Positions 1 to 7,907 of a DNA stretch of 64,000 nucleotides are shown here, in pieces. The notes beneath the pieces were generated by a model. It did not search any database and was not told the DNA's origin. It saw only the letters and a list, made by a program, of their open reading frames with translations. The DNA lies in NCBI RefSeq assembly GCF_009755265.1, contig NZ_WPOO01000013.1:26293-90292 (forward strand), in the 5' to 3' direction. Source of the DNA: Adlercreutzia rubneri (GTDB lineage: Bacteria > Actinomycetota > Coriobacteriia > Coriobacteriales > Eggerthellaceae). The position numbers were made by a program, and so were the translations under genes. Each line of letters begins with the position of its first letter. The stretch's first letter is position 1.

Positions 1-837
1 AAAAACTTCGACGAGCTGCTCCGCAACATGGAGTACGTCACTCAGATCATGTCCTATCAGGCCGACGAGGTGGCCGAGCAGAAGGAGCGCAAGCGCGCCT
101 TCGACGACGTGAGCGACGAGCTGAACGCCCAGAAGAACGAGCAGGAAGAGGCGTTGGCGGCCCAGGAGGCCAAGCGCGCCGAGGCCCAAAGCGTCGTGGA
201 GGATGCCACGGCCCGCTTGGAGGGCGCTCAGGAGGAGCACGCGGCCCGTCTGGCCGAGCTCGCCGCCCAGGCCGAGGCCCTGCGCAAGCAGGAAGAGGAG
301 GCCGCCGCTGCGGCGGCCGCGGCCGTGCAGGAGAGCCCCGACGCCAATACGGGCGATCGCGAGCCGGTGGTCTCCGACGACGAGGGCCCCTCCGATAACG
401 GCGGCTCGTTCGGCGATTCCGGCAACTCGGGCTCATCCGGGAGTTCCGGAAACACGGGAAGCTCCGGCGGCTCCGGCAACGGGGGCGGATCCGGCGGCTC
501 CTCGGAGGAAGGGTGGCTTTCCGGCGTGGCCTCGGCCTACGGCGGCAGCACCGATCCGAATACGCCGAACCCCGGCACCACGTCCACCGGTGCCGTCTGC
601 GACGACAACTCCATGGGCGTGGCGGTGCCCAAGTCGCTGCCGAACTACCGCAGCTACTTCGGGCGCACCGTGGAGATCGTCTACGGCGGCCAGACCGTCT
701 ATGCCACGGTGAACGACTGCGGCTCCATGGGCGGCGGTTCCCGCGCCCTCGATCTGCAGCCGGGCGTGTGGAAGGCCTTCGGCTTCTCCAGCTGCCGCGC
801 CTGGGGCCTGCGCACCGTCAAGTACCGTTTCCTGTAG
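1..837 (+). CDS. Secreted coiled-coil / RlpA-like double-psi barrel protein, 5' truncated
   Basis: The reading frame is open from base 1, so the true start lies before the window and the ATG at 28 is probably internal. The visible N-terminal part is a Glu/Lys/Ala-rich coiled coil resembling the N-terminal helices of PcsB/CwlO-type cell-wall proteins. A Gly/Ser linker follows (about residues 125-165 counted from base 1). The last 100 residues look like a double-psi beta-barrel of the RlpA/3D type, with the motif NDCGSMGGGSRALDL, where the Asp is the expected catalytic-type residue of this fold. The role is inferred: an extracellular peptidoglycan-binding or lytic protein. The signal peptide cannot be seen because the 5' end is missing. 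The stop is TAG at 835-837. Confidence 0.7.
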   Translation, partial: KNFDELLRNMEYVTQIMSYQADEVAEQKERKRAFDDVSDELNAQKNEQEEALAAQEAKRAEAQSVVEDATARLEGAQEEHAARLAELAAQAEALRKQEEEAAAAAAAAVQESPDANTGDREPVVSDDEGPSDNGGSFGDSGNSGSSGSSGNTGSSGGSGNGGGSGGSSEEGWLSGVASAYGGSTDPNTPNPGTTSTGAVCDDNSMGVAVPKSLPNYRSYFGRTVEIVYGGQTVYATVNDCGSMGGGSRALDLQPGVWKAFGFSSCRAWGLRTVKYRFL

Positions 838-920
838 GGCGCCTCGCCGCGCCACTGGAACGCTGCGCTTCTTCGCGGCTCGTCGGAGCCCGCTTCCCGT
901 TTGCTTTCGCGTGCCCGCGG

Positions 921-946
921 CCCGCTTCCCGTCTGTCGGGAGCGGG
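921..946 (+). terminator. Hairpin after the barrel protein, possible terminator
   Basis: CCCGCTTCCCG (921-931) pairs with CGGGAGCGGG (937-946) around a short loop. No T-tract follows, so termination is only a guess from its place between two transcription units. Confidence 0.3.
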
Positions 947-979
947 AAAGTTCTGCGCTCGCTCCGCCTCGAAGTGCGC

Positions 980-985
980 TATACT
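980..985 (+). promoter_or_regulatory. Possible -10 box for the T-box/pheST transcript
   Basis: TATACT lies about 20 bases before the T-box leader begins to fold. No convincing -35 hexamer sits 16-18 bases upstream, so the call rests on position and the -10 match alone. Confidence 0.35.
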
Positions 986-999
986 GTGGCGTTACATGC

Positions 1000-1316
1000 G
1001 ATGACGAAGACAGCGGACGCGCGTCACGGTCGCCAGAGAAGGGCTTCACCGGCTGAGAGAGCCCGACCCTCTGAGTGCGTCTTATTCCCTTCCGAGCAGC
1101 ATTCCCGAACGCGAACGCCCACGGGCGAGGCGACCAGTAGGGGTGCCGGGTGCTCCCGTCACAGAGCGCGAACAAGCGGGCGACGCCGCACTGCGATTCC
1201 CTTCGGGTCGCTGAAGCGTTGCCAACCGAGGTGGTACCGCGAGAGCCTTCTCCCGTCCTTGGATTCCTGGTAAGCCGCAAGCGGCCCCAGGCGGGACGGA
1301 AGAAGGCTCTTTTTTG
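1000..1316 (+). promoter_or_regulatory. T-box riboswitch leader of pheST
   Basis: The 5' leader carries the T-box core AGGTGGTACCGCGAGAGCC at 1229-1247, which binds the NCCA end of uncharged tRNA in this riboswitch class. It is immediately followed by a strong intrinsic terminator, and pheS starts 26 bases after it. Upstream are several paired GC-rich stems as expected for stems I-III. Uncharged tRNA-Phe should stabilise the antiterminator and permit pheS-pheT transcription. Several UUC triplets lie in the presumed stem I region (about 1080-1110). I cannot assign the specifier codon without folding. The 5' boundary is approximate. Confidence 0.85.
1242..1316 (+). terminator. T-box regulated terminator
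   Basis: AGAGCCTTCTCCCGTCC (1242-1258) pairs almost perfectly with GGGACGGAAGAAGGCTCT (1293-1310) and is followed by TTTTTTGTT. The left arm begins inside the T-box bulge region, the usual arrangement for mutually exclusive antiterminator and terminator. Confidence 0.8.
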
Positions 1317-1342
1317 TTGGCTCGAGAAGAAAGGCGAACCTT

Positions 1343-2404
1343 ATGGCAATCGCAGAGGAGTTGGCGGCGCTGCGCGAGCGCACCTTGGCCGAAATCGCCG
1401 CGGCGGACACGTCGGCGGCGCTCGAGGCCGTGCGCGTGGCGGTGCTGGGCAAGTCCGGCACGCTGACCGGGTACTTGAGATCCATGGGCCAGGTGCCCGC
1501 TGAAGAGCGCGCGAGCGTGGGCCGTGCCGTGAACGCGGCCCGCGTGGACGTGGAAGAGGCGCTGGCCGCCCGCAAGGCGGCGCTCGATGCCGCCGAGCTT
1601 GAGGCGGCCATGGGGGCGGCGGCCGTGGATGTGACGCTGCCCGGCCGCGCCCAGCAGGTGGGTACCCGCCACCTCATCAACGGCATCATCGACGAGGTGT
1701 CCGATATCTTCTTGGGCCTCGGCTACAAAGTGGTGGAAGGCGAGGAGATCGAGACCGACTACTACAACTTCACGGCCCTGAACGCTCCGGCTGACCATCC
1801 GAGCCGTTCCATGCAGGACACCTTCTACGTGCACGACCTGTCCGGCGACACCTCGCGGGTGCGCGGCGAGTCCGACGTGCTGCTGCGCACCCAGACTTCC
1901 GGCGTGCAGGTGCACGTCATGGAGGATTGGGACTTGCCCATCTACATGATCGCCCCGGGCAAGGTGTACCGCCGCGATGTGGCCGATCCGTCGCATCTGC
2001 CGCAGTTCCATCAGATCGAGGGACTCGTGGTGGATCGCGGCATCACCTTCGGCGACCTGAAGGGCACCCTCGACTACGTGTGCAAGCAGATCTTCGGGCC
2101 CGAGCGCAAGACGCGTTTTCGCGCCCATTACTTCCCGTTCACGGAGCCTTCGGCCGAGGCGGACGTGAGCTGCGGCATCTGCCACGGCGAGGGTTGCCGC
2201 ATGTGCAAGGGCACCGGCTGGATCGAGATCTTGGGCTGCGGCATGGTGGACCCGAACGTGCTTTCCATGAGCGGCATCGACCCGGAGGAGTACTCGGGGT
2301 TCGCCTTCGGCATGGGGGTGGAGCGCATCGCCTGCCTGAAGTACGACGTGCCCGATCTGCGCATGCTGCTTGAAGGCGACATGCGATTCTTGCGGCAGTT
2401 CTAG
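1343..2404 (+). CDS. pheS: Phenylalanine-tRNA ligase alpha subunit
   Basis: The protein is 353 aa, the usual PheS size. It catalyses ATP-dependent charging of tRNA-Phe as an alpha2beta2 enzyme with PheT, and holds the catalytic class II synthetase core. An N-terminal coiled-coil tRNA-binding arm (about 1-90) precedes class II motifs: GTRHLINGIIDEV near 110, a Phe-binding/ATP core, and GFAFGMGVERIACLKY near the C-terminus (motif 3). A Cys cluster, SCGICHGEGCRMCKGTGW at about 275, is a zinc-type insertion known from some PheS proteins. The ATG follows an AAAGG ribosome site. It is translated with pheT after a 8-base gap and is controlled by the T-box leader. Confidence 0.97.
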   Translation: MAIAEELAALRERTLAEIAAADTSAALEAVRVAVLGKSGTLTGYLRSMGQVPAEERASVGRAVNAARVDVEEALAARKAALDAAELEAAMGAAAVDVTLPGRAQQVGTRHLINGIIDEVSDIFLGLGYKVVEGEEIETDYYNFTALNAPADHPSRSMQDTFYVHDLSGDTSRVRGESDVLLRTQTSGVQVHVMEDWDLPIYMIAPGKVYRRDVADPSHLPQFHQIEGLVVDRGITFGDLKGTLDYVCKQIFGPERKTRFRAHYFPFTEPSAEADVSCGICHGEGCRMCKGTGWIEILGCGMVDPNVLSMSGIDPEEYSGFAFGMGVERIACLKYDVPDLRMLLEGDMRFLRQF

Positions 2405-2412
2405 GAGGAAAC

Positions 2413-4863
2413 ATGAAAGTATCCTTGAAGTGGCTTTCTGAGTATACGGCGGTGCCGGAGGATTTGAAGGCGTTCTGCGACCGGCTCGATTTGACGGGCA
2501 CGGGCGTGGAAGGCGTGGAGAAGACCGGCGAGGCCTTCGAGGGCGTTGTGGTGGGACACGTGCTCACCTGCGAGCCGCATCCGGATTCAGACCACATGCA
2601 CGTGGTGACGGTGGATGTGGGCGCCGAGGAACCCGTGCAGATCGTCTGCGGGGCGCCGAACATCGCGGCGGACATCAAGGTGCCCGTGGCGCTCGTGGGC
2701 GCGGTGCTCCCCGGTGATTTCAAGATCAAGAAATCGAAGCTGCGCGGCGTGGTGAGCTGCGGCATGTGCTGCTCGCGCCGCGAGCTGGGGCTGGGACAGG
2801 ACCACTCCGGCATCTGGGTGCTGCCCGCTGACGCGCCGGTGGGCCAGCCCATGGCGGACTTCATGGGCGCGGGAGATACCGTGCTCGACCTGGAGATCAC
2901 GCCGAACCGGCCGGACTGCCTGTCTATGGTGGGCATGGCCCGCGAGGTGGGCGCCATGTACCAGCAGCCGGTGACCTGGCCGCTGGCTGCCGATGTGGAG
3001 AAGCTGCCCGCCGTCACTGCCGGCGAGGACGTGGCCGGCGCCGTCACCGTTGAGGTGCCCGATGCCGCGCGCTGCCCGCGCTACACCGCTCGCATCATCG
3101 ACAACGTGAAGGTGGGGCCCTCGCCCGAATGGCTCGCCGAGCGCGTGACCGCCGCCGGGGGCCGTTCCATCAACAACGTCGTGGACGTGACGAACTACAT
3201 CCTGTACCTCTACGGCCAGCCGTTGCATGCCTTCGACTTTGCGAAAGTGGCCAGCGCCGACGGGTGCGCCCACATCATCGTGCGCGCCGCCGCCGACGGC
3301 GAGCATCTGGTCACCCTGGACGGCGAGGACCGCGCGCTCACCGAGGACATGACGGTCATCGCCACCCCCGAGCGCGCCGTGGCGCTCGCCGGCGTCATGG
3401 GCGGCGAGAACAGCGAGGTCACCGAAGAGACCACCTGCGTGCTTCTGGAATCCGCCGCCTTCGAGCGCGGCCGCACCTCCCGCACGAGCCGCAATTTGGG
3501 GCTCATCTCCGAGGCCTCCATGCGCTACGAGCGCGGCGTGGACGACCATCTGTGCGAAGTGGTGTCGCAAGCCGCGGCGGCGCTTCTGGCCGAGGTGTCC
3601 GGGGGCACCGTGCGCCCCGGCGTGGTGGACGTGTACGAGCTTCCCACCGCCCGTCCGGAGCTCATCTTCCGCATCCCGCGCTTTGTGGCCATGATGGGGG
3701 CCGACATTCCCGCTGACTTCATCGAGGACATCCTCGTGCGCCTCGGCTGCGCCGTGGAGGCCACCGACGACGCCTCCGTGCTCTCGGTGCTGCCGCCCAC
3801 CTTCCGCCCCGATCTGGAGCGCGAGATCGACCTGTACGAGGAAGTGCTGCGCCTGTGGGGCATGGACCGCATCCCGCCCACGCTGCCCGGCGGCCGCGAG
3901 CGCGTGGGCGCGCGCACGCCGGAGCAGGAGACAGTGCGCGTGATCAACGACACCCTGCGCGCGTCGGGCATGAACGAGACCATGACCTACTCCTTCGCCG
4001 AGCCCGGCGACATCGAGCGTCTGCGCCTGCCGGCCGAGGGGCTGGGGCTGGCCGTGGAGCTTCTGAACCCGCTGAACGCGGACATGTCGGTCATGCGCCA
4101 GTCCATCGTGCCCGGGCTTCTGCGCTCGGTGGCCTATAACCAGGCCCGCGGTGTGAAGAACATCCAGCTCTACGAGATCGGCACGGTGTTTATGGCCGCC
4201 GAGGGCCGCAAGAAGGCCAAGGAGCGCAAGAAGCTCGCCGGCGTTCTGGCCGGCTCCATGCGCGACGGGGCGTGGAACGCTCCGGCGGTGCCCTTCGACT
4301 TCTTCGACGCCAAGGGCGTGCTGGAGAATTTGGTCCGCGAGCTGGCGCTGCCCAAAGTGCGCTTCCGGGCGCTTTCCGCCGAGGAGGCCCCGCAGCTGCA
4401 GCCGGGCCGCGCCGCCGAGATGATGGCGAACGGCGCGGTCGTCGGCTGGGTGGGGGAGGTTCATCCGCTCGTGGCCGACGCCTTCGGGGCCGAGCCGCCC
4501 GTGGTGGCCTTCGAGCTGGACGTGGCGGCGCTCGTGCGCGCGTGCCGCCCGGCCCGCGACTACGTGGACGTGCCCACCTTCCCGGCCGTCACGGTGGATC
4601 AGGCCTTCGTGGTGGCCGAGGACGTGCCCCATGAGAAGATGGTTCAGGTGATGACCTCGGCCGGCGGGAAGCTCTTGGAATCCGTGGCGCTGTTCGACGT
4701 GTACCGCGATGCGGAGCGCGTGGGCGCCGGCAAGAAGTCCATGGCCTACAGTCTCGTCTACCGAGCGCCCGACCGCACGCTGACCAGCGAGGAAGTGGAG
4801 CGCGCCCACGGCAAGCTCGTGTCGAAGGTGGAAAAAGCCACCGGCGCCGAGGTTCGCGGGTAG
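2413..4863 (+). CDS. pheT: Phenylalanine-tRNA ligase beta subunit
   Basis: The protein is 816 aa, full length for the bacterial form. In order it has an EMAP-like tRNA-binding OB domain (about 40-150, with VKVSLKWL-type start and the CGAPN motif), a B3/B4 editing domain, a B5 DNA-binding-like domain (about 400-475), the inactive class II core, and a C-terminal ferredoxin-fold anticodon-binding domain (about 720-815). Editing of Tyr-tRNA-Phe by the B3/B4 domain is family knowledge. An AGGAGG site immediately precedes the ATG. It is the last gene of the T-box-regulated operon. A long palindrome follows the stop. Confidence 0.97.
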   Translation: MKVSLKWLSEYTAVPEDLKAFCDRLDLTGTGVEGVEKTGEAFEGVVVGHVLTCEPHPDSDHMHVVTVDVGAEEPVQIVCGAPNIAADIKVPVALVGAVLPGDFKIKKSKLRGVVSCGMCCSRRELGLGQDHSGIWVLPADAPVGQPMADFMGAGDTVLDLEITPNRPDCLSMVGMAREVGAMYQQPVTWPLAADVEKLPAVTAGEDVAGAVTVEVPDAARCPRYTARIIDNVKVGPSPEWLAERVTAAGGRSINNVVDVTNYILYLYGQPLHAFDFAKVASADGCAHIIVRAAADGEHLVTLDGEDRALTEDMTVIATPERAVALAGVMGGENSEVTEETTCVLLESAAFERGRTSRTSRNLGLISEASMRYERGVDDHLCEVVSQAAAALLAEVSGGTVRPGVVDVYELPTARPELIFRIPRFVAMMGADIPADFIEDILVRLGCAVEATDDASVLSVLPPTFRPDLEREIDLYEEVLRLWGMDRIPPTLPGGRERVGARTPEQETVRVINDTLRASGMNETMTYSFAEPGDIERLRLPAEGLGLAVELLNPLNADMSVMRQSIVPGLLRSVAYNQARGVKNIQLYEIGTVFMAAEGRKKAKERKKLAGVLAGSMRDGAWNAPAVPFDFFDAKGVLENLVRELALPKVRFRALSAEEAPQLQPGRAAEMMANGAVVGWVGEVHPLVADAFGAEPPVVAFELDVAALVRACRPARDYVDVPTFPAVTVDQAFVVAEDVPHEKMVQVMTSAGGKLLESVALFDVYRDAERVGAGKKSMAYSLVYRAPDRTLTSEEVERAHGKLVSKVEKATGAEVRG

Positions 4864-4876
4864 GCGTCGGGCGAGG

Positions 4877-4992
4877 GCGGAACCACGCGGTATTCTGATT
4901 CGCTCAGGCAGTCCTCGCTCTGCAGGACAGGACATTCAGTCCTGTCCTGTTCGCTGCGGAACTCGCTCGGTCAGAACACCCCGTGTTTCCGC
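4877..4992. repeat. Long imperfect palindrome, copy 1 of a dispersed element
   Basis: The outer arms GCGGAACCACGCGGTATTCTG (4877-4897) and the reverse complement in 4969-4992 pair imperfectly. An inner perfect stem AGGACAGGAC/GTCCTGTCCT (4924-4933 and 4939-4948) closes a 5-base loop. The flanks CAGTCCTCG and CTGCGGAACTCGCT recur at 14591-14741 around a different inner stem. Placement right after pheT suggests an RNA 3'-end or REP/MITE-like role (inference). Confidence 0.75.
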
Positions 4993-5122
4993 TTGATCCG
5001 GCAGCGGTCGAGACGGGCTTTTCGTGGAAGGCGGCCGGGGACGGCGCCCCTTCGGTACAATAGCGAACCGGCAAATGAGTAAGGGCGGCCTCGTGTCGCC
5101 CGCTTTCGATAAAGGAGCATCT

Positions 5123-6970
5123 ATGTGCGGAATCGTCGGCTATACCGGTGAGGCGAGCGCCACGCCCATCCTGGTGGAGGGGCTCACCCGCATGGAATAC
5201 CGCGGCTACGACTCGGCGGGTGTGGCCGTGGAGCAGGACGGCGGCATTCAGGTGATCACCCGCAAGGGCAAGGTGGCCGAGCTTGCGCACACCCTCGGCC
5301 ACTTCGAAATGACGGGCACCTGCGGCATCGGGCACACCCGTTGGGCCACCCACGGCAAGCCGAGCGAGGCCAACGCGCACCCGCACACCTCGTGCTCCGG
5401 CGACATCGCCGTGGTGCACAACGGCATCATCGAGAACTTCGCCGAGCTGCGCGAGGAGCTCGTCGGTCGCGGGCACGTCTTCAAGAGCGAGACGGATACC
5501 GAGGTGGTGGCGCACCTCGTGGAGGAGTCCTACCACCGCATGCTCGCCGAAGGCACCGGCGACCTGCGTGCGGCGGTGGCCGAGGCGGCTGCGCGGCTCG
5601 TCGGGGCCTACGGTCTGGCCGTCATGGCCGATGCCGAGCCGGGCACGATCATCGCCTGCCGCAAGGATTCCCCCATCGTGGTGGGCTGCGGCGAGACCGG
5701 CAGCTACGTGGCCTCCGACATCATTGCGATGATCGACGCCACGCGTGATGTGGTGGTGCTCGCCGACGGGCAGATGGCGCGCCTGCGCCCCGATGGCATC
5801 GAGTACTACGACGAGGCCGGCAACCCCATTAAGCCCGACGTCACCCATGTCGATTGGGATCTCGACGTCGCCGAAAAGGGCGGGTATCCCGACTTCATGC
5901 TGAAGGAGATTCACGAGCAGCCCCGCGTCATCCGCGATACGCTGGCCGGCCGCCTGGTCGCTGGCTCGCTGGTCATCGACGAGCTGGACATGACGCCGGC
6001 CGAGCTCAACCTGGTCGATCGCGTCTACATTATCGCGTGCGGCACCTCCTACCATGCGGGCCTTATCGCCAAGAACCTCATCGAGAGCTGGGCGCGCATC
6101 CCCTGCGAGGTGGAGGTCGCCAGCGAGTTCCGCTACCGCAATCCCATCATCACGCCCACGACGCTGGTCGTGGCCGTATCGCAATCGGGCGAGACGGCCG
6201 ATACGCTGGCGGCCATCCGCGACGCTCGCGTGAAGGGGGCGAAGGTCTTCGGCATCACGAACGTGGTGGGAAGCCCGGTGGCCCGCGAATCCGACGGCGT
6301 CATCTACACCAAGGCCAACAAGGAGATCGCCGTGGCCTCCACGAAGAGCTTTTTGGGGCAGGTCGTCTCCCTCACGCTTTTGGCGATGCTGCTCGGTCAG
6401 GCGGTGGGCCGGCTGACCGGCCGGCAGATCAAGCTGCTGTTCAGCGAGCTGGCCGATACCGCCGAGCAGGTCGAGCGCATCCTCGCCGACTGCGATCCGG
6501 CGGTGGAAGCGGCGGCCGACGCCATGGTGGACGCGACAAGCGCCCTGTTCATCGGCCGGGGCATGGGGGCCGCCACCAGCTACGAGGGTGCCCTTAAGAT
6601 GAAGGAGATCAGCTACCTGCACGCCGAGGCCTACGCCGCCGGCGAGATGAAGCACGGTCCCATCGCCCTTATCGACGAGGGATTCCCCGTGGTGGCCATC
6701 GCGACAAAGAGCCCCGTTTACGACAAGGTGGTGTCGAATTTGCAGGAGTCCCGGGCCCGCGGCGCCTGCATCATCGCCGTGGCCACCGAGGGCGACGAGG
6801 AAATCGCCAAGCACGCCAACCACGTCATCTACGTACCGAAGGTGCGCGACGCCTTCTCGCCCATCACGGCCAGCGTGCCCTTGCAGCTGCTCTCGCGCGC
6901 CGTGGCCGTCAAACGCGGCTGCGACGTGGACCAGCCCCGCAATCTCGCGAAATCGGTGACGGTCGAATAG
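5123..6970 (+). CDS. glmS: Glutamine-fructose-6-phosphate aminotransferase (isomerizing)
   Basis: The enzyme makes glucosamine-6-phosphate from fructose-6-phosphate and glutamine, the first step to UDP-GlcNAc for peptidoglycan and for the glycans encoded downstream. The start is fixed at 5123 because the mature protein must begin M-C-G-I-V-G: Cys2 is the N-terminal amidotransferase nucleophile, and AAAGGAG lies at 5111-5117. The reading frame is open further upstream, but that extension would bury Cys2. The product is 615 aa. The glutaminase domain (1-240) is followed by two SIS domains with VSQSGETADTL near 350, and by the C-terminal DQPRNLAKSVTVE with the sugar-binding Lys. No glmS ribozyme is evident upstream. 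A TACAAT at 5056-5061 could be its -10 box. Confidence 0.96.
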   Translation: MCGIVGYTGEASATPILVEGLTRMEYRGYDSAGVAVEQDGGIQVITRKGKVAELAHTLGHFEMTGTCGIGHTRWATHGKPSEANAHPHTSCSGDIAVVHNGIIENFAELREELVGRGHVFKSETDTEVVAHLVEESYHRMLAEGTGDLRAAVAEAAARLVGAYGLAVMADAEPGTIIACRKDSPIVVGCGETGSYVASDIIAMIDATRDVVVLADGQMARLRPDGIEYYDEAGNPIKPDVTHVDWDLDVAEKGGYPDFMLKEIHEQPRVIRDTLAGRLVAGSLVIDELDMTPAELNLVDRVYIIACGTSYHAGLIAKNLIESWARIPCEVEVASEFRYRNPIITPTTLVVAVSQSGETADTLAAIRDARVKGAKVFGITNVVGSPVARESDGVIYTKANKEIAVASTKSFLGQVVSLTLLAMLLGQAVGRLTGRQIKLLFSELADTAEQVERILADCDPAVEAAADAMVDATSALFIGRGMGAATSYEGALKMKEISYLHAEAYAAGEMKHGPIALIDEGFPVVAIATKSPVYDKVVSNLQESRARGACIIAVATEGDEEIAKHANHVIYVPKVRDAFSPITASVPLQLLSRAVAVKRGCDVDQPRNLAKSVTVE

Positions 6971-6985
6971 CTTCGAATCTCTTTC

Positions 6986-7017
6986 GGCGCCGCGCTCGAC
7001 CACGAGGCGGCGCCTTT
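6986..7017 (+). terminator. Hairpin between glmS and acpS
   Basis: GGCGCCGC (6986-6993) pairs with GCGGCGCC (7007-7014), followed by TTT. The T-tract is short, so it may only attenuate read-through into acpS. Confidence 0.5.
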
Positions 7018-7049
7018 GCGTATCCCCGATGATCTGAAAGGCAGATGGA

Positions 7050-7601
7050 GTGGCCCGATCGAAGAAATCCCAAGCCGCCGTCGATGGCGCGCTTGCCATG
7101 GACGTGCCCAACGAGGAAGTGGGCCTCGGCGTGGACATCGTGGAAATCGCGCGCATGCGCAAGATCATCGATCGCTCGCCGGCCTTCGTGGAGAAGGTGT
7201 ACTCCGCCGCCGAGCGGGCTTATTGCGACTCCCACGCTCACCCCGAAGTGCACTACGCCACCCGCTTCGCCGCCAAGGAGGCGGTGCTGAAGGCGCTCGG
7301 CACGGGGTTTTCCGAGGGCATCGGCTGGCTCGATGTGGAAGTGCGCCGCACGAGCAAGGGGCGCCCCTACGTGGTGCTCACCGGACGCGCCCGCGAAGTG
7401 GCCCGGGAACAGGGCGTGCGGGAGATTCCCCTCTCACTGTCCTACACCCATACCGACGCCGTGGCCTGCGCCATGGCCATCACCGAGGAGTCGGTGGCGG
7501 CCACCGAGCGGCGGCGCGACCCCATGGAGGAGCTCACCCGCCAGTTCAAGGACGCCCGCGCCCTGCTGGACGACCTCCCGGGAGCGCTTGCAGCCGGGTA
7601 G
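7050..7601 (+). CDS. acpS: Holo-[acyl-carrier-protein] synthase
   Basis: The enzyme transfers 4'-phosphopantetheine from CoA to apo-ACP in the cytoplasm. The family signature GLGVDIVEIARM spans residues 25-36 (metal-binding Asp29), and FAAKEAVLKALG carries the second acidic ligand. The usual length is about 125 aa. This one has a 24-residue N-terminal extension and a 45-residue charged C-terminal tail after LSLSYTHTDAVACAMAI. GTG at 7050 has AAAGG nine bases upstream. ATG at 7098 would give a more standard N-terminus and is the alternative start. It converges with the kinase gene across a large inverted repeat. Confidence 0.9.
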   Translation: MARSKKSQAAVDGALAMDVPNEEVGLGVDIVEIARMRKIIDRSPAFVEKVYSAAERAYCDSHAHPEVHYATRFAAKEAVLKALGTGFSEGIGWLDVEVRRTSKGRPYVVLTGRAREVAREQGVREIPLSLSYTHTDAVACAMAITEESVAATERRRDPMEELTRQFKDARALLDDLPGALAAG

Positions 7602-7699
7602 AATGAGCGATCTTCGAAACCCGCTGTCGATCCACCTTCCTGCGCAACCATCGATATCCCAAAGCAAGCCCTCGGGACAACTTTTCAGCATTTCGTGCA

Positions 7700-7723
7700 G
7701 AGAAAAGTGCGATTGTGCGAGTC
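7700..7723. repeat. Degenerate direct copy of the 7752-7775 arm
   Basis: GAGAAAAGTGCGATTGTGCGAG here matches GAGAAAATCACGATCGTGCGAG 52 bases downstream at most positions. It lies within the 306-base gap between acpS and the kinase, which otherwise shows no gene. Confidence 0.55.
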
Positions 7724-7751
7724 TGAAGCGCCTTCGTTGACTCATTTTGCG

Positions 7752-7812
7752 GAGAAAATCACGATCGTGCGAGTTTTTCTCTTCTCAGAACTCGCGCGAT
7801 CGTGATTTTCTC
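7752..7812. terminator. Large inverted repeat between convergent genes
   Basis: A 24-base arm (7752-7775, GAGAAAATCACGATCGTGCG then AGTT) pairs with its near-perfect reverse complement at 7789-7812 (one mismatch), with a 13-base T/C-rich loop. The A/T-rich outer ends give T-runs on both strands, so a bidirectional terminator for acpS (+) and the kinase (-) is plausible. It contains the palindrome CGATCG and could also bind a protein. Confidence 0.65.
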
Positions 7813-7907
7813 GACATTTGCGACGCATTTTATGTTTTGTCCCGAGGTTTGCTGAGTTTTGCGAAGCGAACAGACAAATGCGGCTAACGCGACAGGTCGG
7901 TTTTGCC

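Noticed and set aside
2587..4935. A 782-codon open frame opposite pheT
   Set aside because: Antisense shadow of pheT with His-rich low-complexity translation and no recognisable domain.
5024..5122. N-terminal extension of GlmS
   Set aside because: The frame is open, but GlmS needs Cys at position 2, and the ribosome site fits only the ATG at 5123.
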